Shown here piece after piece: positions 32,219 to 40,574 of a stretch of 64,000 bases of DNA. How positions within the stretch are numbered: position 1 is the stretch's first letter; each line of letters begins with the position of its first letter. The stretch covers positions 13,287 through 77,286 of the forward strand of contig CAYMKL010000017.1 in the NCBI GenBank assembly GCA_964390805.1. The letters run 5' to 3'. The position numbers were made by a program, and so were the translations under genes. This stretch comes from CAYMKL01 sp964390805 (lineage in GTDB: Bacteria > Chloroflexota > Anaerolineae > VGOG01). Below the pieces are notes generated by a model. The model worked only from the letters and a program-made list of their open reading frames with translations, did not search any database and was not told where the DNA came from.

Positions 32219-34447
32219 TCACCTCGCAAAACGCAGTTTTTTCATCCCCATCAGCACTTTCTCTGCTGTGGCCGGCAGCTCTTCGATCCACACCCCTGTC
32301 GCGTCGTGGATGGCGGAGATGATGGCCGGGGCGGTGGGCAGGGTGGTCATTTCCCCCACTCCTGTGGCTCCGTACGGCCCCGTCGGATCGGGCGCCTCGA
32401 CGATGATGGGCACGAGTTGGCGGGGCGTGTCCAAGACCGTGGGAATGAAGTACTCGCTGAACTTGCGGGTCTTAACCACTCCCTGCTGCTGGACGTACTC
32501 CTCCATGAGGGCATACCCCTGCCCCATGTGCACCCCGCCGCCAATCTGCCCCTTGACCATCTGCGGATTGACGGCCCGGCCCACGTCGTGCGCCGAGTAG
32601 AGCTTCAGCACCCCCACCTCCCCCGTTTCGGCGTCCACTTCTACCAGGGCAATCTGGGTGGCGTATCCGTAGCTGATGTGGGGGTCGCACATGCCGGTCT
32701 CAGGGTCGAATGGCGTGGTCGGCCTGGCGTGGCGACCGTGGAAGGTGTAGCGAGCCTCGACATGGGTCTGGCCCTCCTCGGCTCGCAGAGCCGCGTGCCA
32801 CTTCTCTTTGGCCAACTGACAAGCCACCATCACCGCGTTGCCGGACATGTAGACGTGACGGGAGGCGGAGGAGCTGCCGGCGTCGGGCGTCTCGGCCGTG
32901 TCCACCAGAGCGATGTCCACCCTCTCCATATCAATCCCCAGCACCTCGGCGGCGATCTGGGCCAAGGCGGTGTGCACCCCTTGCCCCACTTCCGAAGCGG
33001 CGATTTTCACTACTGCCGTCTCCACCTGCCCAGACTCGTCCAGGGAAAGCTCGACCTGTGCGGTGGACTTGTCGTCGAAGCCCATGCTATACCCCACGTT
33101 CTTGTAGGCGCAGGCCACGCCCAGGCCGTACAGCTTGCCGTCCGCAAACTTGGGCTTTTCCGGTCGCACCCAGTGTCCGTCCTCTTTCTTACGCCAGCCG
33201 GCGGCCAGCGCCGCCTGTCGCAGCGTGTCTTTGACACCCACCCCCGGCGGCATGGGGTTGCCCGTGACGGCTATTGAACCGTCCTCGAAGAGATTCTTCA
33301 GTCGGAATTCCACCGGATCCATGCCCAGGGCCTCGGCCAGCTTGTCCATCTGCGGCTCGTAGGACACGGGAACCTGGGTGGCCCCGAAGCCGCGCATGGC
33401 CATACTCACGGCGTTGTTGGTGTAGACAGTGTAGCCATCTATCCTGGCGTGGGGCACCACATAGGGGCCTGCAGCAAAGGTAGTAGCGTTGGCCATCACC
33501 ACGGTGCTCGTGCTGGCGTAGGCCCCGGCGTCGGCGATGAGCTCGATCTCCATGGCCGTCAGCTTCCCATCCCGCGTGGCTCCGGTCTTGTGGCGCATGT
33601 AGAACGGATGGCGCTTGCCGGTCCGGCACACCGACTCCTCGCGGCTGAAGACCATCTTCACCGGGCGGCGGAGGCAGTGGGCACACAGGGCCAGGAGATG
33701 TTGGACGTACATATCCTCTCGCCCGCCAAAGGCCCCACCTACTGCTGGCACGATCTCGCGCACGCGGCCCTCGGGCAAGTCCAGCAGATGGGCGATCTGA
33801 TGCAGGTCATCCTGGGCCCACTGTGTGGCGGCCACGACGGTTACCCGTCCCTCTTCGTCAATGTAGCCCAGGCCAGCTTCGGGCTGCAGGTAGACGTGCT
33901 CCACGCAGGGGGTGATATAATAGCCTTCCACGATGACGTCGGCCTCGGCAAAGCCGGCTTCCACGTCCCCTTTGCGAATCTTGAAGCGCTCCAGTACATT
34001 GGTGTCTCTCTCCTCATGAACCAGGGGCGCATCGGGCTCCATCGCCTCTCGCGCATTGTCCACTACAGGCAGCGGCTCATAGTCCACTTCGACCAGCTTA
34101 CGGGCCGCCTCGGCGATGCCCTCGCTCTCGGCCACCACGATGGCGATGCGGTCGCCCACCCAGCGCACCTTGTCCCCCTCCGCCACCAGCACCGGCTGGT
34201 CCTTGATGTTGATGCCGTACTCGTTGACAGGGACATCTTTGTAAGTGAGGACAGCGACCACGCCTGGGTAGGCCACGGCCTTGCTGGTGTCAATGCGCAG
34301 CACCCTGGCGTGGGGGTGCTCGCTCCACACCACTTTGGCGTGGAGCATCCCTTCCATGTAGAAGTCGCCAGGGTACTTGGCCTGGCCCGTGACCTTGGCC
34401 TGGGCGTCAATGCGCGGCAGACTCTGACCTATGATGCTCTCCCTCAT
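32219..34447 (-). CDS. Xanthine dehydrogenase-family molybdopterin-binding subunit
   Basis: A 742-residue large subunit of a molybdenum hydroxylase, started at ATG 34447 (MRESIIGQSLPRID) behind GGAGG. It has the a/b hammerhead and Moco domains: VGGAFGGREDM, the arginine-bearing AMRGFGATQVP, the long MDPVEFRLKNLFEDG block and, near the C-terminus, the catalytic glutamate motif GVGEMT. These features fit XDH or nicotinate/aldehyde-type enzymes rather than form I CO dehydrogenase (no AYRCSFR). The FAD and [2Fe-2S] subunits it needs are not adjacent; the only pair in the window is at 46167-47523. Confidence 0.93.
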   Translation of the reverse strand: MRESIIGQSLPRIDAQAKVTGQAKYPGDFYMEGMLHAKVVWSEHPHARVLRIDTSKAVAYPGVVAVLTYKDVPVNEYGINIKDQPVLVAEGDKVRWVGDRIAIVVAESEGIAEAARKLVEVDYEPLPVVDNAREAMEPDAPLVHEERDTNVLERFKIRKGDVEAGFAEADVIVEGYYITPCVEHVYLQPEAGLGYIDEEGRVTVVAATQWAQDDLHQIAHLLDLPEGRVREIVPAVGGAFGGREDMYVQHLLALCAHCLRRPVKMVFSREESVCRTGKRHPFYMRHKTGATRDGKLTAMEIELIADAGAYASTSTVVMANATTFAAGPYVVPHARIDGYTVYTNNAVSMAMRGFGATQVPVSYEPQMDKLAEALGMDPVEFRLKNLFEDGSIAVTGNPMPPGVGVKDTLRQAALAAGWRKKEDGHWVRPEKPKFADGKLYGLGVACAYKNVGYSMGFDDKSTAQVELSLDESGQVETAVVKIAASEVGQGVHTALAQIAAEVLGIDMERVDIALVDTAETPDAGSSSASRHVYMSGNAVMVACQLAKEKWHAALRAEEGQTHVEARYTFHGRHARPTTPFDPETGMCDPHISYGYATQIALVEVDAETGEVGVLKLYSAHDVGRAVNPQMVKGQIGGGVHMGQGYALMEEYVQQQGVVKTRKFSEYFIPTVLDTPRQLVPIIVEAPDPTGPYGATGVGEMTTLPTAPAIISAIHDATGVWIEELPATAEKVLMGMKKLRFAR

Positions 34448-34493
34448 GCTTCTACCTCCGTAGTCTCGTTTCCTTTTTGAGCAAGTATGGATA

Positions 34494-34522
34494 ATTATAA
34501 TGCAAAAGGAAGCAAAAGACAA
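34494..34522 (-). promoter_or_regulatory. Sigma-70 promoter of the xdh-type operon
   Basis: Minus strand TTGTCT (34522-34517), 17-base spacer, TATAAT (34499-34494); start near 34487, 40 bases before the ATG. Confidence 0.65.
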
Positions 34523-34533
34523 TTCTGATCACA

Positions 34534-34567
34534 AGACCACGGAGGTCTGTGGAAATCTCCGAGGTCT
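34534..34567. repeat. Imperfect palindrome, third copy of the AGACC...GGTCT family
   Basis: AGACCACGGAGGTCT and AAATCTCCGAGGTCT arms around GTGG; 12 Watson-Crick pairs, one G-U and two mismatches. It lies just upstream of the promoter at 34494-34522. Confidence 0.7.
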
Positions 34568-34691
34568 TTGTATTTTTCGCCCTCTCCACCGGCATAACTA
34601 GAAGACTGTCTGATGCCCCAGGCCGAGTGAAAGAAGTTTTTCGAAGCCCGAAATCAGAGAACATTACAATCTAAAACTGAGGAGGTAAGTC

Positions 34692-35183
34692 TTGAAGAAA
34701 AGAATACTTGTACATGCCCTGCTGGTGGTTGTGGCTCTGGCTTTGACAGCGACGAGCGTCTTCGCCGAGCTTGAGCCGGTTGGGACAGACACCAGGACCA
34801 ATGGAGTGACCACTGTCACCTGGGACTCCCGCTTCATCGACTCAGACTACACCCTGGGCGAGACCATCACCATGACGGTGTCGTGGAACGTTGATGCAGG
34901 GGCTGCGGAGTACGTGGGATTCGATCTTGGAAGTGTCAGTTTCACCCCGAGGTCGAGGCAAGACCCAGCCAACGGTAGGATAGTAACACCAGCCGCTCAG
35001 ACCGGCGACAACTCCGTCACCATCGAATTCCAGTTCACTGACCTGCACACATGCCCCATAGCGAACGTCGAAATGGGCAACATCCACTTCAAGCTGTACC
35101 TGGATATTGACATGGACGGTGACGGCGTAGTGGATACGGTGATGGGCTACGGGGTGAACGTCCTCGTGCAGGAACCACATTAG
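34692..35183 (+). CDS. Secreted protein with a calcium-loop-like motif
   Basis: A 163-residue exported protein starting at TTG 34692 behind GGAGG. A cleavable signal peptide (LLVVVALALTATSVFA) precedes a beta-rich domain (TLGETITMTVSWNVDAGA). Near the C-terminus DIDMDGDGVVD matches an EF-hand/thrombospondin-type calcium loop. No known family. It stands alone between oppositely directed operons, and a fragment of an FG-GAP protein lies just downstream. Confidence 0.75.
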   Translation: MKKRILVHALLVVVALALTATSVFAELEPVGTDTRTNGVTTVTWDSRFIDSDYTLGETITMTVSWNVDAGAAEYVGFDLGSVSFTPRSRQDPANGRIVTPAAQTGDNSVTIEFQFTDLHTCPIANVEMGNIHFKLYLDIDMDGDGVVDTVMGYGVNVLVQEPH

Positions 35184-35260
35184 CCTCAACGCGAAGAAGA
35201 ACGGACGTGATCCTGATGGCCTAGGCCAACGGGGGCTGATTTGGACGGTCGCTTGACAAA

Positions 35261-35365
35261 GTGCAAGATGACGTGAACGGCGACGGCTACGCCGAAGTCA
35301 TCATTGGCGCCTCCTTCACCGGAGCAGTAAGCGCGGGCCGCGCCTATCTATACATGGGAAGAGAA
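35261..35365 (+). pseudogene. FG-GAP repeat fragment
   Basis: Thirty-five residues read DDVNGDGYAEVIIGASFTG followed by GRAYLYMG, one blade of an integrin-type beta-propeller with its calcium loop. The rest of any such protein is absent; the frame then runs into terminator sequence. Remnant of a larger secreted protein. Confidence 0.65.
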
Positions 35366-35387
35366 CGGCTGAAAAAGCTCGCTTCGC

Positions 35388-35431
35388 AAAAAAACGACGC
35401 CAGCCCAGGGTATGACCCGAGGCTGGCGTCG
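35388..35431 (-). terminator. Strong terminator, distal, of the membrane molybdoenzyme operon
   Basis: An 11-bp stem (35395-35405 with 35421-35431, CGACGCCAGCC) whose loop contains a further GGGT/ACCC pairing; on the minus strand seven T follow. On the plus strand GCTGTTTT follows, so it may work in both directions. Confidence 0.85.
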
Positions 35432-35472
35432 GCTGTTTTAGATATTGCCGAGGACTGTTCGAGAGGGTGGCG

Positions 35473-35514
35473 TTACAGGAGAGCGAAAACCAGCCAGGCG
35501 GCAAAAAGAAGAAC
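35473..35514 (-). pseudogene. Vestige of a CcdA-like C-terminus
   Basis: Read on the minus strand this stretch encodes VLLFAAWLVFALL and a stop, nearly identical to the end of the thioredoxin-CcdA protein at 42143-43678 (VLLAAWLVFALL). Twenty-eight or so bases are shared. It overlaps a terminator stem. Confidence 0.5.
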
Positions 35515-35538
35515 TCGACACCGGAGTGTCGAGTTCTT
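35503..35538 (-). terminator. Terminator, proximal, of the membrane molybdoenzyme operon
   Basis: A perfect 13-bp stem (AAGAACTCGACAC, 35509-35521 with 35526-35538) closed by CGGA, followed on the minus strand by CTTTTTG. Together with 35388-35431 it forms a double terminator. Confidence 0.8.
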
Positions 35539-35641
35539 CCGTCGTAGAGATTTCCTAAAACCCTCCGGGGCGAGGGTAAGGAAGCAATTCGGCTATCCCA
35601 CAGAGCCTTACCGATAAGGCTCCAAAAGGCAGGCAACGACG

Positions 35642-36604
35642 CTAAAGCTGCCCACCAAAAACGATGACCGCGCGCAGAATGAGCCCGCCTGCCAGCACCA
35701 TGATGGCCAGCAGCCCAGCAACCTCACGCGGCGGTGACTTGACGTCACGCAAGATAAGGCTCAGCTCCACACCCAGAGGCAGCAGCAGGCCCACCAGCAC
35801 CACGCCCACCCAGAAGGGAAAGCTCAGGGAGCCAGTCAGCAAGCTGTTCACCGACCGCATCGCCTCCGACATGGCCTCTTCGGGGCCCGGGCCGGAGACC
35901 CTTTCGGCGGCGTAGGCCACGCCTGTGGACGAGGTAGCAACCAGGATCAGCAGCCCGGCCAGGGCCAGCACCTCAACCACGCACACCACACTGGCGCCCT
36001 TGCACAGCTTGCTCATCAGCGGCATCCCAACATGAGGCACCCCTAACGCGCCGATCAAGTTCACGACCGCGATGCCTGTGGCGATGGCCGAGCTGACAAA
36101 GAGCACCGGCAGCAGGGGCGTGCTGGCCCACAGCGGCTGACTCGTCGCACTGAGCAGTACGCCGGTGTAGGCGATGAGCAAGATGGACAGGATGAACGTC
36201 ACCCAATCCAACAGGCCCGCCACTCGCTTGACGGCCTTGAAGAGGCCAACCAACTGGGCCAAGCCGCCGGTAACGCGCTTCTCGGTGAGACTCTCCGCCC
36301 ACCAAGTCAGGAAGAGAACCGCCGCCAGCACCGCCCAGACGAAGAGCAGCCAGGTGCCCATAGACATAGGTGAAACGGGCCGGAATCGAGCGAACAGATG
36401 CCAGGCGCGGAAGGGATGCCCCAGGTCTATCACCAGCATCATCACGCCAAAGACGACCGCTGGCACCCCCAAAGCCGCCGCCACGCGTTTGGCTCCGAAG
36501 TAGTGGCCTCCACTCAGGCGATGGGCCAGGAACGTGACAAAGTAAGCCCCACCCCCAATGCCGGCCAGCCAGAGATACATGATCACAGGCCATTCCCAAT
36601 TCAT
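35642..36604 (-). CDS. NrfD/PsrC-type membrane anchor subunit
   Basis: A 320-residue integral membrane protein of the NrfD/PsrC family with about eight helices (MYLWLAGIGGGAYFVTFLAH; VIDLGHPFRAWHLFARF). It binds quinone or quinol and connects to the Fe-S subunit encoded before it, whose stop overlaps this start as ATGA. In Psr/Phs-type enzymes it passes electrons between menaquinone and the periplasmic molybdenum subunit. It ends the operon, followed by two terminators. Confidence 0.92.
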   Translation of the reverse strand: MNWEWPVIMYLWLAGIGGGAYFVTFLAHRLSGGHYFGAKRVAAALGVPAVVFGVMMLVIDLGHPFRAWHLFARFRPVSPMSMGTWLLFVWAVLAAVLFLTWWAESLTEKRVTGGLAQLVGLFKAVKRVAGLLDWVTFILSILLIAYTGVLLSATSQPLWASTPLLPVLFVSSAIATGIAVVNLIGALGVPHVGMPLMSKLCKGASVVCVVEVLALAGLLILVATSSTGVAYAAERVSGPGPEEAMSEAMRSVNSLLTGSLSFPFWVGVVLVGLLLPLGVELSLILRDVKSPPREVAGLLAIMVLAGGLILRAVIVFGGQL

Positions 36605-37344
36605 TCTGCACTCTCCTTTCCAACAGTAGCTTCCACGGCCAGCGCATCTTTGCGCTTGAACAACACCCAGAAGGGCAGCGCTGCCAAGGCGCCAGCGGTC
36701 AGCACACCGCTGAGCCAGTTGGCCCCCACAGTCTGTGTTGCCACACGGGGGTTCTCCGGCAGCCCGTAGGCTGCGGGACGGTCGGCCAAGACATAGAGCA
36801 CATTCAAGCCACCCAGCTCCTTCTCGCCGTACAGGGTGGCATTGCCATTACCCTTTTGACGCAATTGCGCCACTCGTTGGCGTCCGTTCTGGATCAGCTC
36901 ATCCCGCTCGCCAAAAGTGATCGCCCCAAAAGGACAGGCAGCAGCGCAAGCCGTCGGCTCGCCGTCTGCCTTGGCGCCATAGCAGAAGCGGCACTTTTGC
37001 GCCGAGCCCTTCGGTTCGCCAAAGTTCGGGACATCAAAAGGACAGGCCGCCGCGCAGTAACCACAGCCGATACACCATTCCTGGTCAGTTACCACGTGCA
37101 CGCCATCGGGCTTGGAGATGGCCCCAGCGGGGCAGACGTTCAGGCAACTGGCCTCAGTACAGTGGTTGCAGGCCAGTTTGATGGAATAAGCACGCACGCT
37201 GGGGAAGGTGCCTACTTCAAGCTCTTCCATTTTTGTCCAGGCAATGCCGTGTCCCACAGGAACTTCATTGTTTCGTTTGCACTCTACTGTGCAGGCACTG
37301 CAATCCAGACATAGGTCGGTATCTATCAACATTGCCTTTCCCAT
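36601..37344 (-). CDS. Four-cluster ferredoxin subunit (DmsB/PsrB/FdhB type)
   Basis: A 247-residue electron-transfer subunit started at ATG 37344 (MGKAMLIDTDLC) behind AAGGAGG. Cysteine groups for four [4Fe-4S] clusters are visible: CLDCSACTVEC, CNHCTEASCLNVCP, CIGCGYCAAACP and CRFCYG with CAAACP. A C-terminal hydrophobic helix (VLTAGALAALPFWVLF) would anchor it, as in FdhB. The frame stays open upstream to 37500, but those residues overlap torD and lack a ribosome site. Confidence 0.93.
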   Translation of the reverse strand: MGKAMLIDTDLCLDCSACTVECKRNNEVPVGHGIAWTKMEELEVGTFPSVRAYSIKLACNHCTEASCLNVCPAGAISKPDGVHVVTDQEWCIGCGYCAAACPFDVPNFGEPKGSAQKCRFCYGAKADGEPTACAAACPFGAITFGERDELIQNGRQRVAQLRQKGNGNATLYGEKELGGLNVLYVLADRPAAYGLPENPRVATQTVGANWLSGVLTAGALAALPFWVLFKRKDALAVEATVGKESAE

Positions 37345-37370
37345 GTTTTCCTCCTTACTTGAATTGAAAC

Positions 37371-38030
37371 TCAGCGAGGGGCATTCATGCGGAGCCGCTG
37401 GGCCTCGGCGCGAAGCCACATCTCGGTAAGCGGCGCCAGGTGGCGATAGAACGGCTGGCGGGCGCTGTCCTGCACCTTCCGCAGGAACTGGGGCCCCCAA
37501 CGGAGCAGGTGTTCCGCCAAGAAGCGCTTCTGGCGCTCTTGCCAGACCTCGCTATCCTCCGCCTCGGCCTCCTGCCGGATCAGATAGAACATGAACTCCA
37601 GCTCAGCGGCGATGTGATCGGGCAGCGCGTCGAATTCCTCGTTCATCGCCAGCCCCGCTTCCTGGTAGGCCTGCAACACTTGGGAAACCGACTCGCCCAT
37701 CAACAGTCCGCGACCGAAATAGGCCGATTCGTAGGGCGGGGCCGGCACGTGCGGCCGGGCGGTGATGAACAGGTACGTGTGCTCAATCTGCAAGTCGGTC
37801 AGCAACCGCTCGTCGTCGCCGTCGTGGCCTTGAACACAAGCCCGCAGGTCGGCCAGGGTCAAAGCTATCCCCAGGTTCAGCACCTCGTCCGCAGCGGCCA
37901 GTTCGTTCCACGTCTCGTGGGCGCGCAGCACCGCCAACAAGCTGGCGTCGGGATAAGTGAACCCCTGCACCAGGAAGCGACAAAGCAGCAGTCGCGCGAC
38001 CGTTTCTTCCGCCAAGACCGTCTCCGCCAT
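37371..38030 (-). CDS. TorD/DmsD-family molybdoenzyme chaperone
   Basis: A 219-residue all-helical cytoplasmic chaperone that binds the Tat signal of its partner and helps insert the molybdenum cofactor. The signature LPDHIAAELEFMFYL lies near residue 135, with PPYESAYF before it. It is encoded 11 bases after the catalytic subunit, which has a Tat signal, so that is its client. Confidence 0.92.
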   Translation of the reverse strand: MAETVLAEETVARLLLCRFLVQGFTYPDASLLAVLRAHETWNELAAADEVLNLGIALTLADLRACVQGHDGDDERLLTDLQIEHTYLFITARPHVPAPPYESAYFGRGLLMGESVSQVLQAYQEAGLAMNEEFDALPDHIAAELEFMFYLIRQEAEAEDSEVWQERQKRFLAEHLLRWGPQFLRKVQDSARQPFYRHLAPLTEMWLRAEAQRLRMNAPR

Positions 38031-38041
38031 TGTCTGCCCTT

Positions 38042-40273
38042 CTATACCTTGTACACTTTGAGCACTACGTCTTCCATGTAGGCAGCCATGTCCGGTGTGT
38101 TGAGCTTGAGCTGCTCCTCGATGGTCATCGACGGGATCAGATCGCCGGCATTGGCTCCTACGCCCTGCGCCACGCCGTAGCCGCTGCTCCAGTGGCCGAA
38201 GCCGTGATCAATGGCCAGGCAGTCGGGCCGGATGCCGCGTATTAGCTTAGTCTTGATCTTGATCTTGCCCGTCACAGATTCCACATAGACCTCGTCGCCG
38301 TCGGCAATGCCCATCTCTTCGGCAGTGCTACGGTTGATGAGCACCCGGTTCTCCGGCCAGATTTCCCGAAGCACCGGATCGTTCTGGCTCTGGGTCATGC
38401 GCTCAAACGGCTTACGATAGATGAGCAAGTGGAAGGGATACTCGTTGCTCGTTGAAGAACGCGGCGGAATCCAGTTCGGTAGCGGGTCGTGGCCCAGGTC
38501 CTCCAGCACGGTCGAGTAGAGCTCGATCTTCTTGGTCGGCGTGTTGAACTCGGTCTTGGGCTTGAGGGGCTGCTCCTCACCGAACATGCCACCGGCAGCT
38601 TTGATCTGATCCTTGGTGACGCCCAGGGCCTCCAGTTGAGCAGTCAGGATCGCCTTGCCGCCCATGCCCTCCGGCGCGTACTCGCCCAGGCCCATCTTGC
38701 GCAGCAGCGAGACAACCACGCCGCCGAAACCCTTGGTATCGTGGACGGCAGGCAATGCCTCGCGCAGCGCCACCTGGGGATACATGGCCTGGTACGTCCG
38801 CTGATTGAGGCCGCTGCCCTCAAAGAACGTGTTGTCAGGCAGAACGACGTCGGCGAACTGCACCATCTCGCTGGGCAGGATGTCGCTGACAGCGATGAAG
38901 TCGAGGGTCTTAAGCGCCTCGGCCACCCGGGCCGGGTTGGGGAAGGCCAACAGGTTGTGCTTCCACACCACCGCCGCCTTGATCGGGTAGGGCTGTTGAC
39001 TCAGAATGCCCTCGGCCAGCGTGCTGAAGGAGCCCTTACCTAGTTGCTTCATCAGAGGGAATCTCTCCATGCCGTCAATGCGGGGGCCTTTGAGGGTGTC
39101 GGGATAAGGGGGCATGTCGAACACATCGCCAAGGCCAGGCAACTTGTGCTTGCGGTCCAGGATGTGGCCGCCGGGCCGGTCCAGGCTGCCGGCGAGAGCA
39201 TCGAGGATGATGAAGCAGCGGTTGAGCTGCCAGCTATTGGCATAGTTGGGGCCACCGGCATCCCGCTTATGGTGGGCAATCACCGCTGGCTTGGTGGTGG
39301 CGTAATCGCGGGCCACGTGGGCAATAGTCTCGGCAGGAACCTCGCAGATGGAGGCCGCCCATTCCGGCGTATAGCCCTGCACAGCCTCTTTGAGTTCGTC
39401 AAAGCCGTAGGTGTAGTTCTCTACGAACTCGTGGTCGTACAGGTCTTCGTTTATGATGACGCGGATCATGGCAAGGGTGAAGGCCAGGTCGGTGCCTGGC
39501 TTAACGGGAATCCACTCATCGGCCTTTGAGGCGGTGATGGACATGCGAGGGTCGAGCACGACCAGCCGTGCTCCGTTGAGGCGAGCGCGGTTTACCCCCC
39601 GCCCCCAGCGGTTCTTGGACTTGCCCATGCCGTCCCAGCCGAAGGACAGGATGTACTTGGCGTGCTCATAGTCCACGGTCCAAACCTTATCCTTGCCAGT
39701 GACGCATGCCCGCCACATGACGCCGTGGGTGGCGTAGCAGGTATTGATGTGGACAATGAGGTTAGGTGTACCGATGGCCTTGGAGAAGTGTTTGGGCCAA
39801 GGTTTGGGTCGAGCAATGACGGCGATGGCTTGGGGGCCGTGGGTATCACCGATCTCCTTGAGCTTGCTAGCGGTCAGGTCCAGCGCCTCATCCCAGGAGA
39901 TCTTGACCCAGCCGGGATCCGCACCAACGCCCTTCTCGGGGTTGGTGCGCTTCATGGGGTACTTGAGGCGGTCGGGGTCGTAAAGGAAACGCAGACCCGA
40001 ATAGCCCTTGACGCATAGCTTACCCTCGGCTGTCTGATCCTTGGGGTTGCCCATCAGGCGAACGATACGTCCATCGCGCAGGTGGGCGATGTAGGCGCAG
40101 CCCATACTGCACACGCCGCACGTGCCGTACAGGGTTTCGTCTGCTGCCCTGGCAGCGTAAGCGGTGGGCATCGGCACGAAGGCCCGCAGCTTACTGCCCA
40201 ACAGCAGACTGCCACTGGCGGCGCCGCTCAGCTTGAGAAAACTGCGCCGCGATATCCGGTGTTCTGAACTCAT
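38042..40273 (-). CDS. Tat-exported molybdopterin oxidoreductase, Psr/Phs-like catalytic subunit
   Basis: A 743-residue DMSO-reductase-superfamily enzyme. The Tat signal SRRSFLKLSG is followed by the [4Fe-4S] motif CGVCSMGC with a fourth cysteine in GKLCVKG. Further blocks are YEHAKYILSFGWDGMG, AHHKRDAGGPNYANS and a C-terminal dinucleotide domain (HLLIYRKPFERMTQSQND). The segment NTCYATHG near residue 178 is where family members have the Mo ligand, suggesting Cys. With the Fe-S and NrfD subunits it forms a periplasmic, quinone-linked reductase. Polysulfide, thiosulfate, tetrathionate or arsenate are all possible substrates. Confidence 0.92.
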   Translation of the reverse strand: MSSEHRISRRSFLKLSGAASGSLLLGSKLRAFVPMPTAYAARAADETLYGTCGVCSMGCAYIAHLRDGRIVRLMGNPKDQTAEGKLCVKGYSGLRFLYDPDRLKYPMKRTNPEKGVGADPGWVKISWDEALDLTASKLKEIGDTHGPQAIAVIARPKPWPKHFSKAIGTPNLIVHINTCYATHGVMWRACVTGKDKVWTVDYEHAKYILSFGWDGMGKSKNRWGRGVNRARLNGARLVVLDPRMSITASKADEWIPVKPGTDLAFTLAMIRVIINEDLYDHEFVENYTYGFDELKEAVQGYTPEWAASICEVPAETIAHVARDYATTKPAVIAHHKRDAGGPNYANSWQLNRCFIILDALAGSLDRPGGHILDRKHKLPGLGDVFDMPPYPDTLKGPRIDGMERFPLMKQLGKGSFSTLAEGILSQQPYPIKAAVVWKHNLLAFPNPARVAEALKTLDFIAVSDILPSEMVQFADVVLPDNTFFEGSGLNQRTYQAMYPQVALREALPAVHDTKGFGGVVVSLLRKMGLGEYAPEGMGGKAILTAQLEALGVTKDQIKAAGGMFGEEQPLKPKTEFNTPTKKIELYSTVLEDLGHDPLPNWIPPRSSTSNEYPFHLLIYRKPFERMTQSQNDPVLREIWPENRVLINRSTAEEMGIADGDEVYVESVTGKIKIKTKLIRGIRPDCLAIDHGFGHWSSGYGVAQGVGANAGDLIPSMTIEEQLKLNTPDMAAYMEDVVLKVYKV

Positions 40274-40387
40274 AGTTCTTTGCTCCTTTCTGCCGGAAAT
40301 GTTGTCGTTGCTGACATCATCACTGACGAAAACACAGTTTTCAAATAGCCTCCTCCTCAGTTTGTTTTTGGAATAGGTCTGGCCGAA

Positions 40388-40420
40388 AGATATATTGTGT
40401 TAATCAATGCATACACTAAT
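40388..40420. promoter_or_regulatory. Possible operator in the leader of the molybdoenzyme operon
   Basis: On the minus strand TGATTAGTG and TGATTAACA occur 16 bases apart, and ATTG...CAAT half-sites (40394-40408) form a partial palindrome just downstream of the start point. It suggests a repressor site; no regulator can be named. Confidence 0.3.
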
Positions 40421-40428
40421 CATTCGAG

Positions 40429-40457
40429 ATTATATCACATTTTGCTGGTACTGTCAA
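40429..40457 (-). promoter_or_regulatory. Perfect-consensus promoter of the molybdoenzyme operon
   Basis: Minus strand TTGACA (40457-40452), exactly 17 bases, TATAAT (40434-40429). Start near 40422, about 150 bases before the ATG at 40273. The gap 40274-40574 otherwise holds the possible operator and the slipin terminator. Confidence 0.85.
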
Positions 40458-40512
40458 ATGTGCTTTCATCCATTTGTCTGTCTTTGACATTGCCCGCCTT
40501 CGAAGCAAATGC

Positions 40513-40547
40513 AAAAGACGCGCGGTAGAGAATTCTGCCGCGCGTCT
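40513..40547 (-). terminator. Terminator of the GntR-slipin operon
   Basis: A perfect 10-bp stem AGACGCGCGG (40516-40525) with CCGCGCGTCT (40538-40547), then TTTTGCATTT on the minus strand. Confidence 0.8.
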
Positions 40548-40574
40548 AGGGCTCCAGGATACCTGGCGTTCATG

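Noticed and set aside
40388..40412. FNR/CRP-type box upstream of the membrane molybdoenzyme
   Set aside because: The half-sites TTGTG and ATCAA are too close together (13 rather than 14 bases) and lie downstream of the start point. Kept only as an unspecified possible operator.
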